A program made the position numbers and the translations under genes. 64,000 nucleotides of DNA from Isoptericola chiayiensis (GTDB lineage Bacteria > Actinomycetota > Actinomycetes > Actinomycetales > Cellulomonadaceae): positions 100,999 to 164,998 of the forward strand of contig NZ_JABEZT010000009.1 of the NCBI RefSeq assembly GCF_013149805.1, given 5' to 3'. Positions 20,146 to 29,611 of the stretch are shown piece after piece (within the stretch, counting starts at the first letter, position 1; every line of letters begins with the position of its first letter). A model generated the notes under the pieces. It was not told where the DNA came from. It ran no database searches and saw only the letters and a list, made by a program, of their open reading frames with translations.

Positions 20146-20978
20146 CCGTCTCCGGCGGCGAGACCGTCCTGTTCTGGGTGATCGCCCCGCTCATGGTGAT
20201 CGCCGCGTCGGGACTGCTCGTGGTGCGTCGCGCGGTGCACGCCGCCGTCTGCGTCGTGTTCGTCATGATCTCCCTGGCCGTGCTGTACGTGGCCCAGGAG
20301 GCGCCGTTCCTCGGAGCGGTGCAGGTGGTCGTCTACACCGGCGCCGTGATGATGCTCTTCCTGTTCGTCCTGATGCTGGTCGGCGTCGACTCGGCCGACT
20401 CCCTGACCGAGACCATCCGGGGCCAGCGCTGGATCGGGCTGCTGCTCGGCCTCGGGCTCGCCGTCGTGCTCTGCGGGGTGGTCGCGAGCGCGACGTTCCG
20501 CCAGCCGGTCGGGCTGGCCGAGGCCAACGCCGTGACCAACCCCGTGGCCCTCGCCCGGGTGCTCATGGAGCACTACGTGGTGGCGATGGAGGTGGTCGGC
20601 ATCCTGCTGGTCACCGCAGCCCTCGCCGGGCTGGTGCTCACCCACCGCCGTCGGCTCGGCGCGAAGCCCAGCCAGAAGGCGCTCGCGGAGGCCAAGGTCG
20701 CCGAGCTCCCCACCGGCCGCACGCTCACCCCGCTGCCGGCGCCCGGCGTGTACGCCCAGCACAACGCGATGGACGCCCCGGCGCTCGACCCGGAGGGCCG
20801 GCCCATCGAGAAGTCCGTCTCGAGGGTGCTGCGCATCCGCGGGCAGGAGCGCTCGGCCACCGAGCTGCTCACGGCGGAGGAGACGCTGGTGCGCCGCGAG
20901 CTGGAGCGGCCCGACGACCCGGTGCCGAGCGTCGGGCCGGCCAGCGGTACCGACGGCGACGGGGGAGGGGCCCGCTGA
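20142..20978 (+). CDS. nuoJ: NADH-quinone oxidoreductase subunit J
   Basis: A membrane subunit of the proton-pumping arm, 278 residues, with five membrane segments in the first ~170 residues and the conserved [22 protein letters not shown] (helix 3). The last ~110 residues are a hydrophilic cytoplasmic tail not found in short NuoJ proteins but common in actinobacteria. Coupled to nuoI and nuoK by overlapping stops and starts. Confidence 0.96.
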   Translation: MTVSGGETVLFWVIAPLMVIAASGLLVVRRAVHAAVCVVFVMISLAVLYVAQEAPFLGAVQVVVYTGAVMMLFLFVLMLVGVDSADSLTETIRGQRWIGLLLGLGLAVVLCGVVASATFRQPVGLAEANAVTNPVALARVLMEHYVVAMEVVGILLVTAALAGLVLTHRRRLGAKPSQKALAEAKVAELPTGRTLTPLPAPGVYAQHNAMDAPALDPEGRPIEKSVSRVLRIRGQERSATELLTAEETLVRRELERPDDPVPSVGPASGTDGDGGGAR

Positions 20979-21277
20979 TGGAGCTGACCAACTATCTCTA
21001 CCTCGCGGTGATCCTGTTCGCGCTGGGGGCGACGACGGTGCTGCTGCGGCGCAACGCCATCGTGGTGTTCATGGGCATCGAGCTGATGCTCAACGCCACC
21101 AACCTGGCCCTGGTGACGTTCGCGCGGATGCACGGCGACATCACCGGTCAGGTGCTCGCGTTCTTCGTGATGGTCGTGGCCGCCGCGGAGGTCGTGGTGG
21201 GTCTGGCGATCATCGTGACGATCTTCCGTGCCCGGCGGTCGGCCTCGGTCGACGACGCGAACCTGCTGAAGAGCTGA
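20978..21277 (+). CDS. nuoK: NADH-quinone oxidoreductase subunit K
   Basis: A small antiporter-like membrane subunit, 99 residues, three helices. The conserved glutamates lie in [12 protein letters not shown] and in [12 protein letters not shown]. Its ATG overlaps the nuoJ stop (TGATG). Confidence 0.97.
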   Translation: MELTNYLYLAVILFALGATTVLLRRNAIVVFMGIELMLNATNLALVTFARMHGDITGQVLAFFVMVVAAAEVVVGLAIIVTIFRARRSASVDDANLLKS

Positions 21278-21287
21278 AGGGGCGACG

Positions 21288-23219
21288 ATGACGACGCAGA
21301 CCCTGTCCCTCGCGCCCTGGCTGGTGGCGACACCGCTGCTCGGGGCGGCGCTGCTGCTGCTCGTGGGCCGCCGCAGCGACCGCTGGGGCCACTGGATCGG
21401 CGTGCTGGCCTCGACGGCGACGTTCGTGATCGGCCTGGTGATCCTCCTGGCGATGCTGGCCCTGCCCGCCGAGGAGCGCACCGCCGACCACGTGGTCACG
21501 ACCTGGCTGGACGCCGGCGGGCTGAGCGTGGACCTGGGCTTCCGGGTGGACCCGCTGTCGATGACGTTCGTGATGCTGGTGACGTTCGTCGGCACGCTCA
21601 TCCACGTCTACTCGGTGGCGTACATGTCGCACGACCGCGACCGGCGCCGGTTCTTCGCCTACCTGAACCTGTTCGTCGCGGCGATGCTGCTGCTGGTGCT
21701 GGCCGACAACTACCTGCTGCTGTTCGTCGGCTGGGAGGGCGTGGGCCTGGCCTCGTACCTGCTCATCGGGTTCTGGGACCACCGGCTGCCCAACGCCGTC
21801 GCGGGCAAGAAGGCGTTCCTCATGAACCGCGTCGGCGACATGGGGCTCATCGTGGCGATGATGCTCATGGTCGCGACCTTCGGGACCCTGAGCTTCGCCG
21901 GCGTCCACGAGGCGGCCTCCGGTGCTAGCCAGGGCACGACGACGGCGATCGGCCTGATGCTGCTGCTCGCGGCCTGCGGCAAGTCGGCCCAGCTGCCGCT
22001 GCAGGCGTGGCTCGGGGACGCGATGGCCGGCCCGACGCCGGTCTCCGCGCTGATCCACGCCGCCACGATGGTCACGGCGGGCGTCTACCTGCTGGTCCGG
22101 TCGGGGCCGATCCTCGAGGTCGCCCCGGACGCCCAGCTCGTGATCGCGATCGTCGGCACGCTGACCCTGCTGTTCGGGGCGATCGTCGGCTGCGCGAAGG
22201 ACGACATCAAGAAGGCGCTCGCCGCCTCGACGATGTCGCAGATCGGCTACATGATGCTGGCCGCCGGGCTGGGACCGGTCGGGTACGCGTTCGCGATCTT
22301 CCACCTGGTCACCCACGGCTTCTTCAAGGCCGGGCTGTTCCTCGGCGCCGGCTCGGTGATGCACGCGATGGACGACGACGTCGACATGCGCCGGTTCGGC
22401 GGTCTGGCCCGGCTGCTGCCGGTCACGGCGATCACGATGGGGCTGGGCTGGCTGGCGATCCTCGGGGTGCCGCCGTTCTCCGGCTTCTACTCCAAGGACA
22501 AGATCATCGAGACGGCGTTCGTCGGCGAGGGCTGGCAGCCGTGGGTGTTCGGCTTCGCCGCCCTGCTCGGCGCGGGGATCACCGCGTACTACATGTCGCG
22601 GCTGGTGTTCATGACGTTCGCGGGACGACGCCGCTGGTCCGGCGAGTCCGGCGGCGACCTGCCCGAGCGGCACCCGCACGAGTCCCCGGCGCTGATGACG
22701 TGGCCGATGATCATCCTGGCCGTCGGTTCCGTCGGCCTCGGGTTCTTCCTGAACGCGGGGGACCGGCTGGTGCACTGGCTGGAGCCGGTCACCGGCCACA
22801 CTGAGGGTTCAGGGCACCACGAGCCGGTGCTGGCGGTGCCGGTCATCATGACGCTCACGCTGGTGCTCGTGGTCGTCGGTGCCGCGCTGGCGTTCTGGCA
22901 GTACGCGACGCGCCCCGTGTCGACCGAGCCGCCGGCCGCCCCGGCGCTGGTGCGGGCCGCGCGGGTGGACCTGCACCAGGACGACGTCAACGAGACGTTC
23001 GTGATGCTGCCCGGGCAGTACCTGACGCGGTCGATGGTGTTCGCCGACCGGACCGCGGTGGACGCCGGCTGGCTGGGGCTGGCGGGCGGCATCGGCCGGC
23101 TCGGGACCTGGCTGCGCGGGATGCAGTCGGGGTACGCGCGGCAGTACGCGGCGATCACGCTCGGCGGGCTCGGGGTGATCGTGCTGGTGGTCTGGCTCGT
23201 GTCGGGCACGGCGAGCTGA
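21288..23219 (+). CDS. nuoL: NADH-quinone oxidoreductase subunit L
   Basis: The distal proton-pumping subunit, 643 residues, with an Mrp-antiporter-like core ([39 protein letters not shown]), the lateral helix region and a final C-terminal helix at 610-640. An AAGGGG site precedes the ATG, ten bases after the nuoK stop. Confidence 0.97.
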   Translation: MTTQTLSLAPWLVATPLLGAALLLLVGRRSDRWGHWIGVLASTATFVIGLVILLAMLALPAEERTADHVVTTWLDAGGLSVDLGFRVDPLSMTFVMLVTFVGTLIHVYSVAYMSHDRDRRRFFAYLNLFVAAMLLLVLADNYLLLFVGWEGVGLASYLLIGFWDHRLPNAVAGKKAFLMNRVGDMGLIVAMMLMVATFGTLSFAGVHEAASGASQGTTTAIGLMLLLAACGKSAQLPLQAWLGDAMAGPTPVSALIHAATMVTAGVYLLVRSGPILEVAPDAQLVIAIVGTLTLLFGAIVGCAKDDIKKALAASTMSQIGYMMLAAGLGPVGYAFAIFHLVTHGFFKAGLFLGAGSVMHAMDDDVDMRRFGGLARLLPVTAITMGLGWLAILGVPPFSGFYSKDKIIETAFVGEGWQPWVFGFAALLGAGITAYYMSRLVFMTFAGRRRWSGESGGDLPERHPHESPALMTWPMIILAVGSVGLGFFLNAGDRLVHWLEPVTGHTEGSGHHEPVLAVPVIMTLTLVLVVVGAALAFWQYATRPVSTEPPAAPALVRAARVDLHQDDVNETFVMLPGQYLTRSMVFADRTAVDAGWLGLAGGIGRLGTWLRGMQSGYARQYAAITLGGLGVIVLVVWLVSGTAS

Positions 23220-23238
23220 GGGTGTGGAAGGGATGACG

Positions 23239-24846
23239 ATGTCGACATTTCCCTGGCTGACGGCGCTGGTGGTCTGGCCGCTGGTCGCGGCCCTGGCCAC
23301 GGTGCTCACCGGCGTCGGGCGCGGGCGTCCGGCGTCGGGCGCCGCCACCGGTGGCGGGACGTTCAGCGCCGGGACCGCGCGCACCGTCGCCCTGACCGGT
23401 GCGCTGGTCGAGGTGGCGCTGCTGGTGGGTGCGTTCCTCGCCTTCGACACGGGGGCGGCGGGCACCCACCAGCTCACCGAGACGTACTCGTGGATCCCGG
23501 CGCTCGGCGCGAGCTACGCCGTCGGCGTCGACGGGGTGGCGCTGCTGCTGGTGGCCCTGTCGGTGGGTCTGGTGCCGCTGGTGATCCTCGCGGCGTGGCA
23601 CGAGCAGGGCGGCGACCACGTGCGGCTGCGCCGCTACCTGGCGACCGTGCTGGTGCTGCTGAGCTTCATGGTGCTGGTGTTCACCGCGCGCGACGTGTTC
23701 CTGTTCTACGTCGTCTTCGAGGCGATGCTGATCCCCGCCTACTTCCTGGTCGGCGGGTTCGGGCAGGGCGCCCAGCGCCGGTACGCCGCGGTGAAGTTCC
23801 TGATCTTCTCGCTGGCGGGCGGGCTGGTCATGCTGGCCGCCGTCATCGCCCTGTACCTGCAGGTGCCGGTGGACGCCGCGACGGGGCTGCGGCCCGAGGA
23901 CGCTTTCCTCACCGACAACCTGACGGGGCTGGCGCTCGACCCGACGGCCGAGCGACTGATGTTCTGCGCGTTCTTCCTCGCCTTCGCGATCAAGGCGCCG
24001 ATGTTCCCGGTGCACACCTGGCTGCCGGACGTCACCCAGAACGCCACGCCGGGCACGTCGACGCTGCTGATCTGCGTGCTGGACAAGGTGGGCACGTTCG
24101 GGATGCTCACCCTGTGCCTCCCGCTGTTCCCGGAGGCCAGCCGGTGGGCCGCGCCCTTCGTGGTGGTGCTCGCCGTCATCTCGATCCTCTACGGCGCGGT
24201 CCTGGCGATCGGGCAGACCGACGTGCTGCGCCTCATCGGCTACACCTCGGTGTCCCACTTCGGGTTCATCATCCTGGGGATCTTCACCTTCACGTCGCTG
24301 GGCATCTCCGGGTCGAGCTTCATGATGCTCAACCACGGGATCTCCACCGGGGCGCTGTTCCTGCTGGCCGGGTTCGCCATCGCCCGGCACCCGCGCCGCA
24401 GCCAGCAGATCGCCGACTACGGCGGCATGAAGACCGTGGCCCCGGTTCTGGCCGGCACGTTCCTGGTGGCCGGCCTGTCCGCCCTGGCCCTGCCCGGTCT
24501 GGCCACGTTCGTCTCGGAGATCATGGTGTTCCTGGGCTCCTACGGCCGTTGGCCGGCCGCCGCGATCGTCGCCGTGCCCGCCGTCGTGCTCGCCGCCGTC
24601 TACGTGCTGCTGACGTACCAGCGCATGTTCACCGGGCCCCTGGGTGCCGACGTCGTCGGCGCGAAGGACCTGGGTGGCCGTGAGAAGACGGTCGCCGGCG
24701 TGCTGGTGGCCGCGCTGGTCGTGCTGGGCCTGGTGCCCGGGCCGGCGCTCGACTACGTCCGTGAACCCGCGTCGGTCTCCGTCGAGCTCGTCGGCGCGAC
24801 CGATCCGGAACCCGTGCTCGGCGCGGCAGAGGGGAGCGAGCAGTGA
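23239..24846 (+). CDS. nuoM: NADH-quinone oxidoreductase subunit M
   Basis: A proton-pumping membrane subunit, 535 residues, about 14 helices. Typical segments are FYVVFEAMLIPAYFLVGGFG with its conserved Glu, FAIKAPMFPVHTWLPDVTQNATP, and GYTSVSHFGFIILGIF. The third possible start (ATG at 23239) is chosen because only it has a workable spacing from the GAAGGG at 23227-23232. Confidence 0.96.
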   Translation: MSTFPWLTALVVWPLVAALATVLTGVGRGRPASGAATGGGTFSAGTARTVALTGALVEVALLVGAFLAFDTGAAGTHQLTETYSWIPALGASYAVGVDGVALLLVALSVGLVPLVILAAWHEQGGDHVRLRRYLATVLVLLSFMVLVFTARDVFLFYVVFEAMLIPAYFLVGGFGQGAQRRYAAVKFLIFSLAGGLVMLAAVIALYLQVPVDAATGLRPEDAFLTDNLTGLALDPTAERLMFCAFFLAFAIKAPMFPVHTWLPDVTQNATPGTSTLLICVLDKVGTFGMLTLCLPLFPEASRWAAPFVVVLAVISILYGAVLAIGQTDVLRLIGYTSVSHFGFIILGIFTFTSLGISGSSFMMLNHGISTGALFLLAGFAIARHPRRSQQIADYGGMKTVAPVLAGTFLVAGLSALALPGLATFVSEIMVFLGSYGRWPAAAIVAVPAVVLAAVYVLLTYQRMFTGPLGADVVGAKDLGGREKTVAGVLVAALVVLGLVPGPALDYVREPASVSVELVGATDPEPVLGAAEGSEQ

Positions 24847-26540
24847 ACGAGTTCGTCGCACCGGAGATCGACTGGATGGTCCTCACGCCCGTCCTCGTCG
24901 TGCTCGGCGCGGGCGCGGTCGGGGTGCTCGTCGAGGCGTTCGTCCCGGCCCGGGCCCGCCGCACCACCCAGCTCGTGCTCACCCTCGCCGCCCTGCTCGC
25001 CTCGCTGGTCTGCGTCGGGCTGCTGTGGGACCGCGTGACCATCGACGGTTTCGCGCTCGTCGTCGACGGCACGTTCCTGCTGACGCCGTTCACGCTGGGT
25101 GTCCAGGCCGTCGTCGGCGTGCTCGCGATCCTCGGCGTGCTGGTCATCGCCGACCGGACCCGGACCGGGCAGGACGCGTTCGCCCCCACGGCGGCCGCCG
25201 TGCCGGGCACCGCCTACGAGGACGCCGCCGAGCGCGCCGGCCTGGAGCAGACGGAGATCTTCCCCCTGGCGCTGTTCGCGACCGGCGGGATGCTCCTCTT
25301 CCCCGCCACGGACAACCTGATCGTGCTGTTCATCGCGCTCGAGGTGCTGTCCCTGCCGCTGTACGTGCTGTGCGCGACGGCCCGCCGTCGTCGCCTGCTC
25401 AGCCAGGAGGCCGCGTTCAAGTACTTCCTGCTCGGCTCGTTCGCCAGCGCCCTGATGCTGTTCGGCATCGCCCTGATCTACGGGTTCGCGGGCACCGTCA
25501 GCCTGGAGACGGTCGGGTACGTGCTGCAGCACCCCAACAGCACGGTGCTCGCCGACATGCCCGAGCTGGTCCTGGCGGGTGTGCTGCTGGTGACCGTCGG
25601 GCTGCTGTTCAAGATCGGCGCCGCGCCGTTCCACACGTGGACGCCGGACGTCTACCAGGGCGCGCCCACGCCGGTCACGGCGTTCATGGCGGCCTGCGTC
25701 AAGGCGGCCGCGATCGGCGCGATGGTGCGCGTGGTCTTCACGCTCGCCGCGGGCCTCGACGAGCCGCTGCGCGCCGACCTCGAGGCCGCGCTGTGGGTGG
25801 TGGCGATCCTGACCATGCTGGTCGGCACCGTCGCCGGTGCCGTGCAGACCGACGTCAAGCGGATGCTCGCCTACTCCTCGATCGCGCACGCCGGGTTCCT
25901 CGTGGTGGCGATGGTCGGCTTCTCCGAGGTCGGTTCCGCGGCGGTGCTGTTCTACGTATTGGCCTACGGTCTGGCGACGCTCGGCGCGTTCGCCGTCGTG
26001 ACGCTGGTGCGCGAGCAGGACCGGGACGGCGTCGTCCTCGGGGAGGCCACGCACCTGTCGCAGTGGGCCGGGCTCGGCCGCCGCTCGCCCTGGCTCGCGG
26101 CGGCGTTCTCGGTCTTCCTGCTGTCGATGGCCGGCATCCCGCTGACCGCCGGGTTCATCGCGAAGTTCGAGGCGTTCTCGGCGGCCGTCGACGCGGGCGC
26201 GTGGCCGCTGGCCGTGCTCGGTGTGCTCGCCTCGGCGGTGGCGGTGTTCTTCTACGTCCGGCTCATCGTGCTCATGGTGCTCACCCCGCCGGTGGAGGAC
26301 GGGGAGGTCCTCGCGGCGCAGGCGGCGTCCGACGACGGTGCTCCGGCGGAGGGCGGTGCCGGGACGCTGACCGCGGCCCGCGAGGCCGTCCGGGCGTCGG
26401 TCGTCGTCGTGTCGTCCCGCGGGCCCGCCGTGGTGGCGATCACGCTCTGCGTGGTCGGCGTGGTGCTGCTGGGCCTCCTGCCGGGGCCGGTGCTGGACTG
26501 GGCGCAGCAGGCGGCGACGTTCCGACCGATCGCTCCGTGA
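24843..26540 (+). CDS. nuoN: NADH-quinone oxidoreductase subunit N
   Basis: The third antiporter-like subunit and last gene of the nuo run, 565 residues. It shows LFIALEVLSLPLYVLC, KIGAAPFHTWTPDVYQGAPTPVTAFMA and KRMLAYSSIAHAGFLV. It starts with a GTG overlapping the nuoM stop. No clear terminator follows; 43 bases later the polyprenyl synthase gene begins from its own promoter. Confidence 0.97.
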   Translation: MNEFVAPEIDWMVLTPVLVVLGAGAVGVLVEAFVPARARRTTQLVLTLAALLASLVCVGLLWDRVTIDGFALVVDGTFLLTPFTLGVQAVVGVLAILGVLVIADRTRTGQDAFAPTAAAVPGTAYEDAAERAGLEQTEIFPLALFATGGMLLFPATDNLIVLFIALEVLSLPLYVLCATARRRRLLSQEAAFKYFLLGSFASALMLFGIALIYGFAGTVSLETVGYVLQHPNSTVLADMPELVLAGVLLVTVGLLFKIGAAPFHTWTPDVYQGAPTPVTAFMAACVKAAAIGAMVRVVFTLAAGLDEPLRADLEAALWVVAILTMLVGTVAGAVQTDVKRMLAYSSIAHAGFLVVAMVGFSEVGSAAVLFYVLAYGLATLGAFAVVTLVREQDRDGVVLGEATHLSQWAGLGRRSPWLAAAFSVFLLSMAGIPLTAGFIAKFEAFSAAVDAGAWPLAVLGVLASAVAVFFYVRLIVLMVLTPPVEDGEVLAAQAASDDGAPAEGGAGTLTAAREAVRASVVVVSSRGPAVVAITLCVVGVVLLGLLPGPVLDWAQQAATFRPIAP

Positions 26541-26571
26541 GCCCGGTTCGGCCCCGGACCGCGGAAAAAGA

Positions 26572-26577
26572 TAGGTT
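26572..26577 (+). promoter_or_regulatory. -10 box of the polyprenyl synthase gene, leaderless architecture
   Basis: TAGGTT, preceded by an A-rich patch (GAAAAAGA), stands six bases before the GTG at 26584 and there is no ribosome binding site, so the gene is probably transcribed from its first base, independently of nuo. Confidence 0.5.
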
Positions 26578-26583
26578 CGGACC

Positions 26584-27630
26584 GTGACAGGTCCTCACTC
26601 CGCTCCGGCTGCCGCCGCCGTGCCGACGTTCCCGACCGGCGTGCCGCTGAAGGACGCCGCTCTGGCCGACCGTATCGGCGGGCGCCTCGCGCAGGTCGAC
26701 GCCGTGCTCGACCAGGCCGTGGCCTCGACCGACGCCCTGGCCGACGACGCCGGCCGGCACCTGGTCGCGGCCGGCGGCAAGCGGTTCCGTCCGCTGCTGA
26801 CGCTGCTCGCCGGCGAGCTCGGGGACGGCGCGAACCCCCAGCTCGTGGATGCTGCCGTCGTCGTCGAGCTGACGCAGGTCGCCTCGCTCTACCACGACGA
26901 CGTCATGGACTCCGCGCCAGTGCGCCGGGGTGCGCCCGCCGCGCACACCGTGTGGGGCAACACGGTCGCCATCCTCGTCGGCGACCTGCTGTTCGCCCGG
27001 GCCTCCGCCCTGGTCGCCGGTCTGGGACCGGAAGCCGTGGTGCTGCAGTCGCGGACCTTCGAGCGCATGTGCCTCGGCCAGCTCCACGAGACCACCGGCC
27101 CGGGTGCCGGCGACGACCCGGTCGAGCACTACCTGCAGGTGCTCAGCGACAAGACCGCCTCGCTGCTGTCCACCTCGGCACGCCTGGGCGCGATGTTCGG
27201 CGGCTGCCCGGAACCCGTGGTCGAGGCCGCCGCGGCCTACGGCGAGAAGGTGGGTCTGGCGTTCCAGCTCGCCGACGACGTGCTCGACATCGCCTCGTCC
27301 GGCACCGAGTCCGGCAAGACCCCCGGGACGGACCTGCGCGAGCACGTGCCGACCATGCCGGTGCTGCTGCTGCGTCAGCGCGTGGACCGCGGCGAGGGGA
27401 CGGCGTCGGACACCGACCTGCTCGCGCGCCTGGACGGCGACCTGTCCGACGATGCCGCGCTGGCCGCCGTCGTCGCCGACCTGCGCGAGCACGCGGTCCT
27501 CGCCGAGACCCGCGAGCTCGCGGTGCGCTGGGCCCGCGAGGCGGCCGCCGAGCTCGAGCCGCTGCCCGACGGGCCCGTCAAGGAGGCGCTCACCGACCTC
27601 GCGACGGCGCTGGCCGACCGCACCGTCTGA
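26584..27630 (+). CDS. trans-polyprenyl diphosphate synthase
   Basis: An all-trans prenyltransferase of 348 residues that probably makes the C40-C45 side chain of menaquinone. First aspartate-rich motif Asp105-Asp106-x-x-Asp109 (YHDDVMD), second motif Asp231-Asp232-x-x-Asp235 (LADDVLD), and the GGKRFRP substrate loop near residue 60. In M. tuberculosis the homologue grcC1 sits beside menJ and htpX; here the same gene set is split by nuo. Short-chain synthases share these motifs, so chain length is inferred from context. Converges with the prepilin peptidase, leaving six bases. Confidence 0.88.
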   Translation: MTGPHSAPAAAAVPTFPTGVPLKDAALADRIGGRLAQVDAVLDQAVASTDALADDAGRHLVAAGGKRFRPLLTLLAGELGDGANPQLVDAAVVVELTQVASLYHDDVMDSAPVRRGAPAAHTVWGNTVAILVGDLLFARASALVAGLGPEAVVLQSRTFERMCLGQLHETTGPGAGDDPVEHYLQVLSDKTASLLSTSARLGAMFGGCPEPVVEAAAAYGEKVGLAFQLADDVLDIASSGTESGKTPGTDLREHVPTMPVLLLRQRVDRGEGTASDTDLLARLDGDLSDDAALAAVVADLREHAVLAETRELAVRWAREAAAELEPLPDGPVKEALTDLATALADRTV

Positions 27631-27636
27631 GCGCGC

Positions 27637-28233
27637 TCACGCCAGCACGCGTGCCGCCGTCAGGGCGACGGCGGCACCCGCCAGCATGAACGGGCCGAAG
27701 GCGATGGCGGTCTTGCGGGTCGCGCGGCCGGTGACGATGAGCGCGAGGCCCACCACACCGCCGATGAGGAACGGCAGAACCGCGGTGCCCCAGAGGACGG
27801 GCCATCCGAACCACGCCGTCACCATGCCGAGGGGGAGGGCCAGCTTGACGTCCCCGAAGCCGAGGCCACTGGGGTTGACCACGTGCAGCAGCAGGTAAGC
27901 GGCGCCCAGCGCGGCACCACCGAGCATGCTTCGCCAGAGAGCCTGGAGATCGCCGGACGCCAGTCCGGCCGTCGCGAGCAGGACCGCGACGGCCCCGGTC
28001 ATCGGCAGACTGATGACGTCGGGCAGTCGGTGCGTGCGCAGATCGATCACGTACAGGGGGACGGCGGCGATCGCGGCCACCAACAGGGCTGCCGTCGACC
28101 AGCCCGGGCCGCTGACCCACCAGGCCCACGGCACGGTGAGGATCATCCCGACGGCGGTCGCGCGACGATGGGGTGCGATCTCCGCTCGGACGCGTGCCCA
28201 CCAGGGCGCGGTGTGCACGCTACGGCTCGTCAT
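27637..28233 (-). CDS. class III prepilin peptidase (TadV/CpaA-like, A24)
   Basis: A membrane aspartic protease that removes prepilin leaders on the cytoplasmic side, 198 residues, about six helices, without the N-methyltransferase domain of PilD. The two catalytic aspartates are Asp64 (VIDLRTHRLPD) and Asp128 in the GFGDVKL signature. It is second in a two-gene minus-strand unit, overlapping the end of the DUF192 gene by 14 bases, next to the tad genes whose prepilins (Flp, two TadE-like, the large Flp-like protein) are its likely substrates. No other prepilin peptidase is in the window. Confidence 0.88.
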   Translation of the reverse strand: MTSRSVHTAPWWARVRAEIAPHRRATAVGMILTVPWAWWVSGPGWSTAALLVAAIAAVPLYVIDLRTHRLPDVISLPMTGAVAVLLATAGLASGDLQALWRSMLGGAALGAAYLLLHVVNPSGLGFGDVKLALPLGMVTAWFGWPVLWGTAVLPFLIGGVVGLALIVTGRATRKTAIAFGPFMLAGAAVALTAARVLA

Positions 28234-28570
28234 GCGGTTCCTCGTTGCTGACGTGGACGGTGTCGCCCACGGCCAGACCCCAGGAGCTGAAGCTCCCTTC
28301 GGGTGCTTCCAGGACGGCGACGACGTCCCGCCGGGGCCTCGTGAGACGCCATGGTCGGAGCACGAGCGTCCGGACCACGGTGCGGTCCGAGTCGACGAGT
28401 GCGACGTCGAGGGACGTGGTCATCCCCGCACCGTGCACGGAGTTGCAGGGTGTGAGCAGCAAGGCCGACGGAAGTCGCCGGCGGAAGAGCATCCCGCGGG
28501 CGCGACGCGCCCAGGTGTCGGCGACCTCCACCGGTGCGACGACGGCATGGTTGATCGTGAGGTGTGGCAA
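28220..28570 (-). CDS. DUF192 protein
   Basis: A 116-residue DUF192-family protein, recognised by WARRARGMLFRR, the histidine-containing core LLTPCNSVHGAGMTTSLDVALVD, and the final beta strands ending SWGLAVGDTVHV. The function of the family is unknown; it is often found beside tad genes in actinobacteria. It lacks the usual export signal. The start appears to be a rare TTG at 28570 with GGAG seven bases upstream; no ATG or GTG fits the family N-terminus. Translationally coupled to the prepilin peptidase. Confidence 0.8.
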   Translation of the reverse strand: MPHLTINHAVVAPVEVADTWARRARGMLFRRRLPSALLLTPCNSVHGAGMTTSLDVALVDSDRTVVRTLVLRPWRLTRPRRDVVAVLEAPEGSFSSWGLAVGDTVHVSNEEPHDEP

Positions 28571-28834
28571 TGGGCTGCTCCGTCCTGATGACCGCCACCA
28601 GATACGATCTCACTCTTCGGGACGATAGCCATCGATCGTCCTCATCGTGGGACGGTGTTGCTGCTGAATTTAGTCCCTTTCGTCTGTTGTGCGGGCCGAG
28701 ATCCGGCTCGACGGCGCCACACGGAACCTTGATGTCGAGTTCTCGGCGGATCGATGATCACTCCGGGCAACTTCGATGCGCTATCCTCACGCGTCGGCAT
28801 CTTGTGACGCAATGAACAGGGGAAAGGCAGCGTA
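28571..28834. promoter_or_regulatory. divergent control region of the tad locus
   Basis: This gap between the DUF192 gene and the first plus-strand tad gene is less GC-rich than its surroundings. It holds a plus-strand TATCCT at 28783-28788, minus-strand TATCGT and TATCTG hexamers, and an inverted repeat GACGAT-N8-ATCGTC at 28621-28640. A plus-strand reading frame runs through it (28564-28815) but has no binding site or recognisable sequence. No -35 box is convincing. Confidence 0.4.
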
Positions 28835-29611
28835 GTGCGAATTGTCGCCGTGGGAGCGCCCGAGGGTGTCAACCCCGCGCTCAGGACTGCCCGATCCTCC
28901 TTGGTGCATGTGGTCGAGGCCATCGGCGGTCTCACGGGCGAGACGCTGCTCATGAGTCGGGACCCCCAGGGCAGGGCGGTCGCTCGATCGGCACGCCTGG
29001 CGATCGGCGGCAACGATCTTGCTCACCTGCACATGCCTTGTCGCGCGACGCAGTGGGCGCTGGTTCTCGACGCCCTCGTCCGGTTGCCGGACTCGGCGAT
29101 GGGCGGCGCCCGGGCCGCTGCCGAGGCGCTGCTCTTCACGACGCGCACGCAGCTCGTGATCTCCTCCGTCACGGCCCTGGACCGGCCGTCCCCCTCGTTC
29201 GGGCAGCACGTCGCCAGCTATTGGCCCGGGGCTACGTTCGTGGTCGACCTGGCTGCGGGAACGGTCGGACCGTTCCGCCGTTCGATCGAGGTTCCGCCGC
29301 ACGGCGTCGTCCTCGCCCGGTCGGGCAGACAGGTGGTCCCGGACGGGGTCGTCCGGGCGCTCCCCTCGCCGCTGCTGGAGATCCGAGTGCCGGGCACCGA
29401 GTGGAAGGCCAGGCGCTGGCTGGAGGTGACGGGGACGGAGACCTCCCCGGAGCACATCGTCGCGACCGCTCTCAACGGCGGGACGTGGGCACGCTGCTCG
29501 GTGTGCGGACGATCCGGCCTCTCCGCACGCTGCCTGTTCTGCGAAGTGGACCTGCCCGGAGCTGCGACGGCCGGCGTCGCAGCCGCAACCTCGCAAGGAG
29601 TCCTCCAGTGA
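28835..29611 (+). CDS. uncharacterised tad-locus protein with C-terminal zinc ribbon
   Basis: I do not recognise a family. The 258-residue product has no signal or membrane helix, so it should be cytoplasmic. Near the C-terminus a CSVCGRSGLSARCLFC pattern gives two CxxC knuckles, suggesting a small zinc ribbon; the N-terminal part (MRIVAVGAPEGVNPALRTAR) looks like an alpha/beta domain. GTG start with GGGGAAAGG upstream. It is the first gene of a long plus-strand tad unit and its stop overlaps the GTG of cpaB. A regulatory or assembly role in the pilus is inferred from position only. Confidence 0.7.
   Translation: MRIVAVGAPEGVNPALRTARSSLVHVVEAIGGLTGETLLMSRDPQGRAVARSARLAIGGNDLAHLHMPCRATQWALVLDALVRLPDSAMGGARAAAEALLFTTRTQLVISSVTALDRPSPSFGQHVASYWPGATFVVDLAAGTVGPFRRSIEVPPHGVVLARSGRQVVPDGVVRALPSPLLEIRVPGTEWKARRWLEVTGTETSPEHIVATALNGGTWARCSVCGRSGLSARCLFCEVDLPGAATAGVAAATSQGVLQ

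Noticed and set aside
28564..28815. An 83-residue plus-strand frame in the tad control region
   Set aside because: No ribosome binding site, no protein-like pattern, and it overlaps the divergent promoter region.
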